A stretch of 64,000 nucleotides of DNA from G963664115 sp965216035 (GCA_965216035.1 CBDCFM010000013.1:34838-98837), one strand, 5' to 3'; positions 45,144 through 54,187 are shown, counted from the first letter of the stretch. Program-made: numbers and translations. Notes: a model not told the origin generated them from the letters alone.

Positions 45144-46850
45144 ATGTCGTCCTTTACACGCCGTCGGTTCCTTCGCCTCTCCGCGGCCGGCAGCCTGCTG
45201 GCGGTCGTGCCTTCGTGCTGGAATTCAGGCACTTCGCCTTCGAGGACCTTCAAGATCCCGGGGCAATTCGTGGGCGGGGGCCAGCAGGCGGGGCATCTTC
45301 TTCGCGAACCTCGCTCTCGCGATCGGTTTCTCGAGCCTGATGCTCATACCTACGATGTCGCCATCGTCGGAGGTGGCGTTTCTGGACTGTGCGCAGCCTG
45401 GAAGCTGATGAAGGCCGGACTGGACAACCTAATCCTGCTCGAACTGGAGCCCTGGCTTGGGGGCACCTCCGCGTCCGGAAGCGCAGAGGCCGCGGAATTC
45501 CCCTGGGCGGCACACTACATCAATATTCCGCCCGCGGAAGCGGATTGCGTCAAAGAAGTCCTGTCCGACCTGGGCATAATCGAAGGCTACGATGAGGCCG
45601 GACGGCCGAGGATTCCCGAACAACATATCCTGCGATGGCCCACCGAACGGCTCTTCATGGACGGAAGATGGACCGAATGGGATCTGCTCGCCGGGGCCTC
45701 AACCCAGGACCGCGAAGCCATACTTGCCTTTGAGGACGACATGCTGACCTGGACGCTTTACCGCGGTTTTGACGGTCGGCGCGCCTTCTCACTCCCTCTC
45801 AGCTACAGCACCACGGACTCCCGGGTTCGTGAACTCGACAACATTTCGATGGAAACCTACGTCCGCTCCAAAGGATGGAATTCGCCACGGTTAGATTGGA
45901 TGATCAACCATGCTTGCCGGGATGATTACGGGAGCACGATGGCGACCGTGTCGGCCTGGGCCGGCATTCACTATTTCGCCTGCCGATACTACGACCAGCG
46001 GCTGTGGGACCTGTACCCTTCGGATACGTTGACGTGGCCCGCGGGAAACGGATTTCTCGTACAACGCTTAGCCCAAGACCTGGAGGACTCGCAATACCGG
46101 CTCGGATGCACGGTGCTCCGGATCGACAACATCGATAACGACAATCCCGTCGTTCGGGTCGGCTACTTCGATACATCGAGTGAGACATATCGCACTATTT
46201 CGGCCCGAACCGTGATCCATGCCTCCAAGCTCCACACCGCGCCTTTTCTGGTCGATGGATTGCCAGGGGCCCAGGTAGAAGCGATCGAATCCTGTGACTA
46301 CAGCCCATGGCTGACCGCCAGTATCCACGTGAGCGAGTTGCCCACAAACGCCGAAGTCTCGATCGCGTGGGACAATGTACTCGGCGACAGCCAATCCCTG
46401 GGCTACATTGTCGCTGATCATCAAACCCGACAGGCCTACAGAAACAACCCTTCGGTCCTGGTTTATTATCTCCCGTTCGTCGAGGACATAGACCTTGCTC
46501 GTAGAAAGCTCCTTGAAGAAGACCATCCGTACTGGGTCAACGTGATCATGCGGGACCTGCTGGTGGCCCATCCGGACCTGGAGCGTGTCGTAGACCGCAT
46601 CGACGTTTATTTGTGGGGTCACGCCATGATCCGGCCAAGGCCGGGACTGATATGGGGCCGAGAAAGCGTCACTCGGAGGGAGCCTGTCGGAAACGTGTAT
46701 TTCGCCTCGTGTGACACGACAGGACTGCCGCTGTTCGAAGAAGCCTGTTTTTCCGGCATCCGGGCGGCCGAACAGGTCCTGGAGCGCCTCGGCAGGACAT
46801 TCGAATCATCGATCAAGGGTCTGTCCGTGGAGACGGGCGCAGTTCAATGA
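45144..46850 (+). CDS. Tat-exported FAD-dependent amine oxidase-like protein
   Basis: The ATG at 45144 opens a twin-arginine signal (SFTRRRFLRLSAAGSLLAVV) ending near a Cys (PSC), so it is exported folded and perhaps lipidated. The 568-residue protein then has the dinucleotide fold YDVAIVGGGVSGLCAAWKL with LLELEPWLGGTSASG, and the second flavin motif near the C-terminus (GNVYFASCDTTGLPLFEEAC). The overall layout is that of amine oxidase/polyamine oxidase-like flavoproteins. Its stop overlaps the start of the spermidine-synthase-like gene (ATGA). Substrate by context: a polyamine or aminopropylated compound at the cell surface (inference). Confidence 0.85.
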   Translation: MSSFTRRRFLRLSAAGSLLAVVPSCWNSGTSPSRTFKIPGQFVGGGQQAGHLLREPRSRDRFLEPDAHTYDVAIVGGGVSGLCAAWKLMKAGLDNLILLELEPWLGGTSASGSAEAAEFPWAAHYINIPPAEADCVKEVLSDLGIIEGYDEAGRPRIPEQHILRWPTERLFMDGRWTEWDLLAGASTQDREAILAFEDDMLTWTLYRGFDGRRAFSLPLSYSTTDSRVRELDNISMETYVRSKGWNSPRLDWMINHACRDDYGSTMATVSAWAGIHYFACRYYDQRLWDLYPSDTLTWPAGNGFLVQRLAQDLEDSQYRLGCTVLRIDNIDNDNPVVRVGYFDTSSETYRTISARTVIHASKLHTAPFLVDGLPGAQVEAIESCDYSPWLTASIHVSELPTNAEVSIAWDNVLGDSQSLGYIVADHQTRQAYRNNPSVLVYYLPFVEDIDLARRKLLEEDHPYWVNVIMRDLLVAHPDLERVVDRIDVYLWGHAMIRPRPGLIWGRESVTRREPVGNVYFASCDTTGLPLFEEACFSGIRAAEQVLERLGRTFESSIKGLSVETGAVQ

Positions 46851-48439
46851 GCATCAGCAAAACACCTGACACCAATCTCGCCCCCAACGAACTAGAGTTC
46901 GACAATGGCGGGTCGGCAGAAGAAAGGCTGTCGAGGCTGGGTTTGTTCCTGATACTCGCATCGATTTTCGTCGCCGCGGCGTGCGGAATCGTCTACGAGT
47001 TACTGGTCGGAAGTATCTCGTCGTATTTCCTGGGCAACAGCGTCGAGCAGTACTCGCTGACGATCGGATTCTTTCTTTTCGCGATGGGCCTGGGCTCGTG
47101 GATCTCGAGGGCCGTTCACGGGAAATTGATCCGGCGGTTGGTGGCGTTGGAACTGTGGCTCGGGTTGTTCGGAGGTCTGACAGTTCCCGTTCTGTACCTC
47201 GCGAACGCCTACACCAGCGTCTACAGATACCTGATGCTGGTCATCATCCTGATCATCGGCACGCTCATCGGACTGGAGATCCCACTCCTCACACGGATCC
47301 TGCGAAGACACGGATCGTTGCGGACGATCCTGTCGAATGTGCTTTCGGTCGATTACGTTGGCGCTCTGGTCGCCGCTGTTCTCTTCCCATTCTTTTGTTT
47401 GCCGGTTCTCGGGGCGTTTCATACATCACTCCTCGCCGGCGCCCTCAACGTTGTCGCCGGTTCGGCCATTCTTCTCGCCGTGTGGGCCGAAATATCAGCC
47501 GGAGACCGGGCACGACTCGTCGTCCAGGGCGTCCTGATTTCTGCTGTGTTGGCCGTAGTCGCAAGTCAAGCCCAACCTCTGATGGATCGGTGGGAAGATG
47601 CCCTCTACGAAGGCCAGGTGGTTTTCAGCACGGAGACCGAATATCAGAAGATCGTGGTTACGCGCTGGAAGGACGAAACCCGACTCTTTTTGAACGAGCA
47701 TCTACAGTTCTCCTCAGTCGACGAGTACCGGTATCACGAAGCGTTGGTCCACCCTGCCATGGCGTTGTCGCATAGCCGGGCACGGGTTCTGGTCGTCGGC
47801 GGCGGTGACGGTCTCGCCGTTCGTGAAATCCTGCGGTATTCCGAGGTGGAAGAGATCGAGCTTGTGGACCTCGATCCGGCTATGACGACGCTTGCCAGGC
47901 GTAATCTATATTTTACCGAACTGAACCGGAACGCCCTGAGCTACCCCCGGGTCCGGGTGATTAACGAAGATGGGTTTAGTTTTCTGCAGAGGGAACACGA
48001 ACCCTATTCGGTGGTGGTAATCGATCTTCCAGATCCGCGAGAAGAAGAGATCTCAAAACTGTTCTCGGTCGAAGCGTACAAGCTGATTCGTCGGCATCTG
48101 GCGCCCGGAGGAGTGGTAATTACTCAGGCGACGAGCCCATACTACACGCGCCAGGCTTACTGGTGTATCGGCGAATCGATGGAAGAAGCGGATCTCGAGG
48201 TGCTCTCATTTCACGCATACGTACCTTCCTTCGGCGAATGGGGCTTTCATATCGGGTCCGAGGCACCGATCGATCCTGGCAGCGTCCAGTTTATGCCCGG
48301 GCTGCGTTATCTGAACAAGGGGTTGTTCTTGGCAAATTTTGATTTCGATGCGGACATGACCCGTGTTGAGGTCGAGCCCAATACCTTGGAACGGCCGACT
48401 CTCGCGGGGTATTATCGCGACGATCTCGCTCGATGGTAG
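46847..48439 (+). CDS. Membrane-anchored spermidine-synthase-like aminopropyltransferase
   Basis: Residues 32-240 of this 530-residue protein hold about seven membrane helices (LFLILASIFVAAACGIVYEL to VLISAVLAVVASQA). The C-terminal half is a spermidine synthase domain: LFLNEHLQFSSVDEYRYHEA (the DE-x-x-YHE element), VLVVGGGDGLAVREILRY (GGGDG, 318-322), VDLDP and VVVIDLPDP with the acidic catalytic pair. The GGGDG and acidic residues argue for an active aminopropyltransferase using decarboxylated AdoMet, which the nearby speD can provide. The acceptor is unknown and could be a lipid-embedded or exported amine. It is coupled to the amine oxidase gene upstream. Confidence 0.9.
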   Translation: MSISKTPDTNLAPNELEFDNGGSAEERLSRLGLFLILASIFVAAACGIVYELLVGSISSYFLGNSVEQYSLTIGFFLFAMGLGSWISRAVHGKLIRRLVALELWLGLFGGLTVPVLYLANAYTSVYRYLMLVIILIIGTLIGLEIPLLTRILRRHGSLRTILSNVLSVDYVGALVAAVLFPFFCLPVLGAFHTSLLAGALNVVAGSAILLAVWAEISAGDRARLVVQGVLISAVLAVVASQAQPLMDRWEDALYEGQVVFSTETEYQKIVVTRWKDETRLFLNEHLQFSSVDEYRYHEALVHPAMALSHSRARVLVVGGGDGLAVREILRYSEVEEIELVDLDPAMTTLARRNLYFTELNRNALSYPRVRVINEDGFSFLQREHEPYSVVVIDLPDPREEEISKLFSVEAYKLIRRHLAPGGVVITQATSPYYTRQAYWCIGESMEEADLEVLSFHAYVPSFGEWGFHIGSEAPIDPGSVQFMPGLRYLNKGLFLANFDFDADMTRVEVEPNTLERPTLAGYYRDDLARW

Positions 48440-48467
48440 TCCGATGCTCTGCGGGGAAATTTAAACA

Positions 48468-49019
48468 ATGGGATTGAAAAAATGGTTTGGCCGTGGGCGT
48501 GACGATGAGGAATCCGATTCGCTGGTGGACTATCGGTTGGGCGCATTGAAGGTTGGATACCTGGTCGATTACGATATGGAGACATGGGAGGTCAAAGCGT
48601 ACAACACCTACGACTACTCCGGATTTGAGACTAGGGAATGGGTTATCGAGACCTCCAGCAAGATCGTCTACCTGGAGCTGGCGGATAGTGACGGCGAGAC
48701 CTCCTGGACGCTGACAGAAAGCATTTCTATCAACCAGATCTCCGAGGACGTCATTGAACATACGATCCGACATGAAGATCCACCCAAGAACTTGACCTAC
48801 AGCGGGCGGAACTATAGGCTGACGGAGAGCGGTGCGGGTCTGTTTCATGAAAACGCCACAGGCCCCGGTAAAAGCTTTATTAGTTGGACCTACTGTGATG
48901 GCTCGGGAACGACTGTGCTGTTCGTAACACAGTACGGAGAAAGGGATTTCAAGGCCGTCGCTGGTGAATATGTGGAAGAGTATCAATTCACGAACATCCT
49001 GCCGAGTGGGAATGCGTAG
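48468..49019 (+). CDS. DUF4178 domain protein
   Basis: This 183-residue, soluble, beta-rich protein begins with a basic GLKKWFGRGRDD patch and continues LVDYRLGALKVGYLVDYDME, TWEVKAYNTYDYSGFETREW, DGETSWTLTESISIN, then IRHEDPPKNLTYSGRNYRLT and a C-terminal strand pair. This is the DUF4178 pattern (also seen in YjfK-type proteins). It is 28 bp after the spermidine-synthase-like gene. DUF4178 genes recur next to PspA and DUF350. No catalytic residues are known, and a structural or sensing role is likely. Confidence 0.8.
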   Translation: MGLKKWFGRGRDDEESDSLVDYRLGALKVGYLVDYDMETWEVKAYNTYDYSGFETREWVIETSSKIVYLELADSDGETSWTLTESISINQISEDVIEHTIRHEDPPKNLTYSGRNYRLTESGAGLFHENATGPGKSFISWTYCDGSGTTVLFVTQYGERDFKAVAGEYVEEYQFTNILPSGNA

Positions 49020-49030
49020 GAACTAGCAGT

Positions 49031-49786
49031 ATGAGAAACGATCCAAGAAATCTAAGAAAGCCCACCAGGCAGACAAACCAGGACCTCTGGCTCCAGGCGG
49101 GGATGGTGGTGGTCGTAATTCTGGTGGGGTTCTGGCTAGTCGGCGACTTGCTCTCCAGGGGTGACCCGGTTCCCGGGCTGGTGCGGGAGCTTGCCGAGTA
49201 TTCCGAGTATTCGATCATCGTAGACGATGTCCAAGACGGGTTTCTGCGGAATCGCATGTCGCTCACGAGCAGCTTCCAGGTCACCGAACCGATTGGGGAG
49301 AACCCCGAAGATGGAGAACCGGCCCAGTTTGATGAACGGGTGGACACGTATTCCATTTCCGACAGGCTGGTGGACCGCTATGAACGATCCATCGGCATGG
49401 TCGTGGCCGCAAAGAACGCGGATGGCACCTTGACCGGCTATGACCAGAGCCACCCTCCCTACTATCAGCATGTGGGCCGGAGCCAATACGGTTCCTTTGG
49501 TCCCGGCGGTTTCTGGATCTTTTACGGGCAGTACGCGTTCATGAGCGCCGCGCTGGGTGGTCACCGGATCAATCGGGGGGACTACGACTCCTACGTCGGT
49601 TCGAGGAATCGCGGACAGGCCTATTACGGCCCTCAGACCGGAGGGCGGCCCACCTTCGGCGCGAACGGTACGTCGACGGCCACAACGCGTCCATCTTTCT
49701 CTCAGCGGTATCAAGCCAAACAGTCGCGTTTCCAAGCCAGAGCAGCCAGTCGGGCGGCTTCGGGAGGACGCAGCCTGGGGAAATGA
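49031..49786 (+). CDS. Single-pass membrane protein of unknown family in the PspA operon
   Basis: The 251-residue product has a short basic N-terminus, one membrane helix (LWLQAGMVVVVILVGFWLVG) and an external part with YSEYSIIVDDVQDGFLRNRM, VDTYSISDRLVDRYERSIGM and a Tyr/Gly-rich segment (YYQHVGRSQYGSFGPGGFWI). The tail is Ser/Arg/Ala-rich and low complexity (FQARAASRAASGGRS). The position matches YjfM (DUF1190) in E. coli, whose C-terminus is also low complexity, but clear similarity is not shown. It overlaps the next frame by ATGA. The function is unknown. Confidence 0.75.
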   Translation: MRNDPRNLRKPTRQTNQDLWLQAGMVVVVILVGFWLVGDLLSRGDPVPGLVRELAEYSEYSIIVDDVQDGFLRNRMSLTSSFQVTEPIGENPEDGEPAQFDERVDTYSISDRLVDRYERSIGMVVAAKNADGTLTGYDQSHPPYYQHVGRSQYGSFGPGGFWIFYGQYAFMSAALGGHRINRGDYDSYVGSRNRGQAYYGPQTGGRPTFGANGTSTATTRPSFSQRYQAKQSRFQARAASRAASGGRSLGK

Positions 49787-49818
49787 TCCGCGATCGACGA
49801 CACAATAGGATTTTTACT

Positions 49819-50825
49819 ATGAGCAAACAGCCGTCCTTTCACGCCGCCGCACTTCTGTTAGCCGCACCAGTATTCACCGGACTGGAATTTACCCTCGCCG
49901 CGCAGACTACTCTTCCACCGCCGCCGCAGGTTTCTCTGGCGGATAATCTCTACCTGATTGCCGAATCCTTCGTTTATATCCTCGAAGCGTTTGTTCTCTT
50001 GTGGATCGCGAAGTTTGCTTATTCCAGTCTGTATCGGCGCGTGGAGTTGAATAAGGAACTCTTCAGCCGGGACAACCTGGCACTCGCGGTCTCCACGGTC
50101 GGGTTTTACTTTGGAATTCTGATCGCTTTCGGTGGGGCGATTTCGGGCGAAACACAGGGTCTCGGAACGGACGTGGTTGCGATCGGCGTCTACGGTCTTT
50201 CCGCGATCGTCCTCATGCTTCTTGCAAGCGTCATGTGCGAGAAGGTCCTTCTGCCTACATTCAACAACACCAAAGAGGTTGTCCAAGATCGCAACCTCGG
50301 CGTGGGGTTCGTCGAAGCCGGCGTATACATCGCCAACGGTCTGGTCATTCTTGGCGCCAGTGCGGGTGAATCAGGGGAAGCTTCTCGGACAGCGAGCACA
50401 TTCGGCGACCTGGGTTCCGGCATGCTTATCTTGCTGGCTTTCTGGCTAATCGCTCAGGTGGTGCTGGTGGTTGCCGGACGACTATACGAGATGGCGACCC
50501 CGTACAGATTCCTTGGAGAACTGGAGCGAGATAACGCCGCGGTGGGTCTGGCGTTCGCAGGGGCGCTCATAGGTATCGGCAACATAGTCAGTGTGGCAGT
50601 CGGTGGCGATTTCACCGTTGGACCGATAGCCTGCTCCAGTTCGCCGTCTACGTGGCATTTGGCTTCATCGTGTTGTACCTGGTCCACAAATTTACCGACA
50701 TTTTGCTGGCGCCCGGCGTTAAGCTTGCCGACGAACAGACGCAGGAACATCCAAACATCGGTGCCGGCCTCCTCGAGGCGTTTGGCTACATCGGCGCTTC
50801 GATGCTGGTCGTCTGGACCTTCTGA
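49819..50825 (+). pseudogene. DUF350 membrane protein with frameshift near 50610
   Basis: The ATG at 49819 has AGGA upstream; an in-frame ATG at 49783 overlaps the preceding stop and is an alternative. The protein has a signal-like start (AALLLAAPVFTGLEFTLAAQ), then two DUF350 repeats: SFVYILEAFVLLWIAKFAYS, DNLALAVSTVGFYFGILIAF, then a second set VVQDRNLGVGFVEAGVYIAN and DNAAVGLAFAGALIGIGNIV. After GDFT, near 50607-50612, the family sequence continues one frame over as WTDSLLQFAVYVAFGFIVLY and AFGYIGASMLVVWTF, ending with TGA at 50823-50825. The in-frame reading runs on to 51540 with unrelated residues. This is a single indel: true mutation, assembly error or recoding. Confidence 0.8.
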
Positions 50826-50828
50826 AGC

Positions 50829-50844
50829 AGGCCGAATCCGGCCT
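50829..50844. terminator. Hairpin between convergent DUF350 and speD
   Basis: AGGCCG and CGGCCT form a 6-bp GC-rich stem around AATC in the 52-bp gap between two convergent genes. There is no clear T-tract on either side, so terminator function is only suggested by position. Confidence 0.4.
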
Positions 50845-50877
50845 TATCCCGAATCCTTCCGGGTGATATCCCTCGAG

Positions 50878-51279
50878 CTAGGTATCTCTTTGGGCGGGAA
50901 TGCTGGCGCGAGGAGTGCGTGTCAAAGTCCGTACGTCGACTGCTTCAGGACCCAACTCGGAAACCAACGCGTCCATGACGCAGGTAGGATCGATACTGCC
51001 GCAAGCGAAGATGTCCAGCGCGAGATATTCGCGCTCGGGATAGGTATGAACGGCGGCATGAGATTCCGCCAGAAGGACCATCCCCGTAAATCCCGCGCCA
51101 CGTTCGACGAAGTGATGTTCCACACTCCTGATGGAGTGAAAGCCTGCCTGCGCCAACGCCTCGTTAAGAACACGCATGATCCGATCGCCATCGCGCAGAA
51201 GGTCTGGAGACAACCCCGTCATGTCGGCGATCAGATGCCTTCCAAGGACCTTTCCACTCGCTTCTCCAAATTCCGGCAT
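50878..51279 (-). CDS. speD: S-adenosylmethionine decarboxylase proenzyme
   Basis: This 133-residue bacterial-type AdoMet decarboxylase has GRHLIADMTG near the start, SVEHHFVERGAGFTGMVLLA, the self-cleavage site Glu72-Ser73 within LAESHAAVHTYPE (Ser73 becomes the pyruvoyl group), and the FACGSIDP motif with catalytic Cys93. It supplies decarboxylated AdoMet, the aminopropyl donor for spermidine synthases. It points towards the PspA operon end, and with the spermidine-synthase-like gene it makes a two-enzyme route within one locus. The protein appears complete. Confidence 0.94.
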   Translation of the reverse strand: MPEFGEASGKVLGRHLIADMTGLSPDLLRDGDRIMRVLNEALAQAGFHSIRSVEHHFVERGAGFTGMVLLAESHAAVHTYPEREYLALDIFACGSIDPTCVMDALVSELGPEAVDVRTLTRTPRASIPAQRDT

Positions 51280-51521
51280 CCGTTAGTTCATACCACACTT
51301 CGCGGGTTGTTTCCCACCTTGTGGAAGGCTGAACCGAACGATCGAAACCCGTGGGCCGTGAATTTGAAGCAGCGCGGGGGTCCCTTGCGCGGGATGAACC
51401 GTTGCTGGCCTCGCTCGCCAGCGCCTCGGTCGCCGGACGCATCGCCACGGGTTCCAATGCCTGGTAGGGTCGAGCGCTGGCGCGTAGATTCGCAGGTATC
51501 GTCAACCTATCGGTGCGAACG

Positions 51522-52319
51522 TCAAACTTGTGCCGAATGAGTGCAGTTGGATAAGGCTGCCGTGATCGGGTCCCAAGTTGCAAAAGAACCTGACCGCAGC
51601 ATCCTATGGTGAACGGCTTTTAGGCTGTGCCTGGACAAGCGGAAAAGATTCAGAACGACGCCATGCGCGGAAAGGAAGAGTTGAGCGTGTCGTGGCGACT
51701 TGAACCGTCGCATCTGTCGTTCGCGGTGTCGGGTCGGTTGGTGTGAGACTTCGGCTCGATTGTTCGCGTACTGTGCGGTGTCATGATTCACCGAAGGCAT
51801 GATCGTGGGGAGTGCCGCACAGTAACTGTTCAACTTGTCTGTGACCCGGCGGAACGGAACCTTTCCGTGCCCCTTCAAGAGCTTGCGAAAGAACCGCGCT
51901 GCTGCATGGCGGTTGCGTCGCGACTGGACGAGGATGTCGATCACGTCGCCGTCTTGATCCACCCCACGCCACAAATACAGCCGCTGACCATTGATGGTCA
52001 CGCATACTTCGTCCAGGAACCACGTGTCGCCGAGACGGCCGTGCCGTTTCTTGAGTCGCCGCGCGTAGTTCGGGCCGAACTTCTTGGACCAGCGTCGGAC
52101 GGTCTCGTAGGAGACCACGACTCCCCGTTTGGCCAGCACATCCTCGACATCCCGGAGGCTGACGCCTAATTTGTAGTCGAGCCAGACTGCATCACCGATG
52201 ATTTCGCGAGGATATCGGTGGCCGTGATAGTGCGATCGATGGATTTCATATCGCAAGTCTGGCAGGTATCGTCCCAAGTTGACGGTAGCCGAGAGGATAC
52301 TGAACACGTTTGTTACCAT
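51522..52319 (-). CDS. IS6-family transposase, diverged copy
   Basis: The DDE core is intact (GDTWFLDEVCV, RRVTDKLNSYCA, NNRAEVSHQPT), and the overall sequence is close to the copy at 34985-35683. At the N-terminus one base is missing just after the usual ATG: ATGAAATCCA then CGATCG, so the normal start is out of frame. The open frame now begins upstream at 52319 within the former inverted repeat. The C-terminus also differs after SFATWDPITAA. The inverted repeats are degenerate (GGCTACCGTCAACTTGGG at the right). It is probably inactive or weakly active. Confidence 0.8.
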   Translation of the reverse strand: MVTNVFSILSATVNLGRYLPDLRYEIHRSHYHGHRYPREIIGDAVWLDYKLGVSLRDVEDVLAKRGVVVSYETVRRWSKKFGPNYARRLKKRHGRLGDTWFLDEVCVTINGQRLYLWRGVDQDGDVIDILVQSRRNRHAAARFFRKLLKGHGKVPFRRVTDKLNSYCAALPTIMPSVNHDTAQYANNRAEVSHQPTRHRERQMRRFKSPRHAQLFLSAHGVVLNLFRLSRHSLKAVHHRMLRSGSFATWDPITAALSNCTHSAQV

Positions 52320-52672
52320 TTTAGGGCTCAGGTGTCGGACTGCCCGGTTGTCTCGCTATCCCGGCGCCGTTCCAATCCGGGCTTCAACAAGAATTCTCTC
52401 GACTTCCGTATTGATAGATGTCTGGGGGGATAGGTCCGCCTGAACTATTCGGGACGCTGAGAGCCACGCTAAGTTGTTGCGTGTGACTTGGCGTCCAGAT
52501 ATACTCCGTCGTCGGAGAATTCTTGAGGCCCACGGAACCGCCCATTCCCACTGCACTTCGGGAACGGCGTCCTAGTTCAACTGTATCTGTGGCAGGCCCC
52601 GGCGCGAGGGTCGAAAATGGGAAAGAGCTGGGAACGCATCCACGGCGACGGTGGAGTTCAAGGTGCCGTTCG
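52320..52672. other. Intergenic, no supported gene
   Basis: The 353 bp between the IS6 copy and the transglycosylase contain no frame with motifs. The open frame upstream of 52673 lacks a signal peptide. Confidence 0.35.
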
Positions 52673-54187
52673 ATGAAACAGTCCATCATCCTCGTCCTCG
52701 CCACGCTCGTCATTCTGACTGCGTCCGATCATATTGTCGATAGAGACGTGGTTCTGATGGAAGTGGCCGCGGAGACTTCCGCTCCTGCTGTTGGTCTCGA
52801 ACTCGCCCCGCCCCGCTTTGAGCATCCGGCGTACGAGTATACCCGGGCCCGCCTGGAGAGCGATCTTGTGGCGATAGAGGCGTTCCGGCCGTCCTATCCG
52901 TTCTGGCAGCATGTCTTCACGATTCCGGACGGGCATGTCGCTTTCGGTAGCGCGGCGGACGGAAGGCTCCTGGTCTCGTTTCCCACCCGGGGAAACTGGG
53001 CTCGTGAGGGCCTTTGGGAATATCCTTCGTTCGAGTCCCTCCTCGAAGGAGAGTCTCTGCCGTCGCGCCAGAGCCGGCGCCGCGACCTGGTTGCCTCGCT
53101 TCTCGAGCCCCGCGTCGGACCCGTCGTCCACAACTCCACCCGGGGGAACTTCGTGCTCCCCAACGCCCGGCGCTACGGTGCTTTTCTCGACGAGTGGAGC
53201 GCTATCTACGAACGCTTTGCAGTCCCCGCCGAGATCGGTCTGGCCCAGGCCGTCCTCGAATCGGGCCTGAACGGCAAGATCCGTTCGGAGGCCAGAGCCC
53301 TGGGATTCTGCCAGTGGCTCGATCGAAACTGGAATCGGCTCAAGCGGCATGCCTCCCATGTCATCGAAGGGTACAACCAGACAACGCAGGCGCCGTACTG
53401 TGCCGCCTACCTGGTGACGCTGGCGACCAAATATGGATCCTTTATTCCGGCGCTTTCGGAGCATCATGCCGGGGCCGCAAACGTCGGACGCACGGTGATT
53501 AACGGCTCGCGGTTAGGTGGCCGGGACGTCCGGGAGCAGTATTTCATGGGCGCGGCTTTCGCCGTCGAACTGCGCCGGGTTTCGCTACGCCGTTATCGCG
53601 AAATCTTTCGGACCTACGGTCCCCGCTCCTCCCTGTATGCGGAGATGGTGTTTGGCAACACGTTCATCGTGGAGAACCTCAAGACGGAGTTTGTTCAGGT
53701 TCCGGTCTATGCCATGCGTGTCCCGAGGGCGATCAGTCTCGAAGAAGTCACCCGGGAGACCGGGCTCTCCGTGGATGAGGTGCGGCGTTACAATCCCGCG
53801 CTGATCCGCCGGGTTCCCGCAAACGCCAACCTCTACCTTCCGGTTTATGTCGAGGAGTTTGGTCCCGACGTTTCGTTCTGGCATCACCCGCCCAGCCTTG
53901 AGTACGTTGGCGTCCTCGAGGAGTTCGTCAGGATCGACGCGACCCTCGAGCAGTGGGAGGACTCCGAGTTCGAGGGCGTTCTGCGGGATTTCGCGCGACG
54001 TTTCGATGCGACCGACACCGAGGAGGGCGCGGTGATGGCAGCTGTTCTGGCTTATGTGATCGACGAAACTTACCGAGGCCGGCAGGGCGCGATCCTCAGA
54101 GAGTTTCGAGCCAGTTCCAGGATCCGGAACCTGTTCGACCGGGGTGTCTCCGAACTCCAGAACGTTTCCGCCCGCCGCGTGAACTGA
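52673..54187 (+). CDS. Lytic transglycosylase (SLT fold) with LysM-like region
   Basis: The ATG at 52673 starts a signal peptide or anchor (QSIILVLATLVILTASDH), giving 504 residues. The SLT-like lysozyme domain spans about 170-360: catalytic Glu196 in GLAQAVLESGLNGKIRSEAR, then GFCQWL, IEGYNQTTQAPYCAAYLVTL and FIPALSEHHAGAANVGRTVI. A LysM-like peptidoglycan-binding stretch follows (YAMRVPRAISLEEVTRETGL, SVDEVRRYNPALIRRVPANA, NLYLPVYV). The C-terminal 100 residues are helical. It would cut peptidoglycan glycan strands in the periplasm. No operon partner. Confidence 0.88.
   Translation: MKQSIILVLATLVILTASDHIVDRDVVLMEVAAETSAPAVGLELAPPRFEHPAYEYTRARLESDLVAIEAFRPSYPFWQHVFTIPDGHVAFGSAADGRLLVSFPTRGNWAREGLWEYPSFESLLEGESLPSRQSRRRDLVASLLEPRVGPVVHNSTRGNFVLPNARRYGAFLDEWSAIYERFAVPAEIGLAQAVLESGLNGKIRSEARALGFCQWLDRNWNRLKRHASHVIEGYNQTTQAPYCAAYLVTLATKYGSFIPALSEHHAGAANVGRTVINGSRLGGRDVREQYFMGAAFAVELRRVSLRRYREIFRTYGPRSSLYAEMVFGNTFIVENLKTEFVQVPVYAMRVPRAISLEEVTRETGLSVDEVRRYNPALIRRVPANANLYLPVYVEEFGPDVSFWHHPPSLEYVGVLEEFVRIDATLEQWEDSEFEGVLRDFARRFDATDTEEGAVMAAVLAYVIDETYRGRQGAILREFRASSRIRNLFDRGVSELQNVSARRVN

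Noticed and set aside
42445..51279. Classical Psp (PspF-PspABC) operon
   Set aside because: PspB, PspC and PspF are absent. The neighbours fit the YjfJ-type context instead.
50826..51540. Long C-terminal extension of the DUF350 frame
   Set aside because: It arises from the frameshift near 50610 and runs antisense through speD. The true end in the other frame is at 50825.
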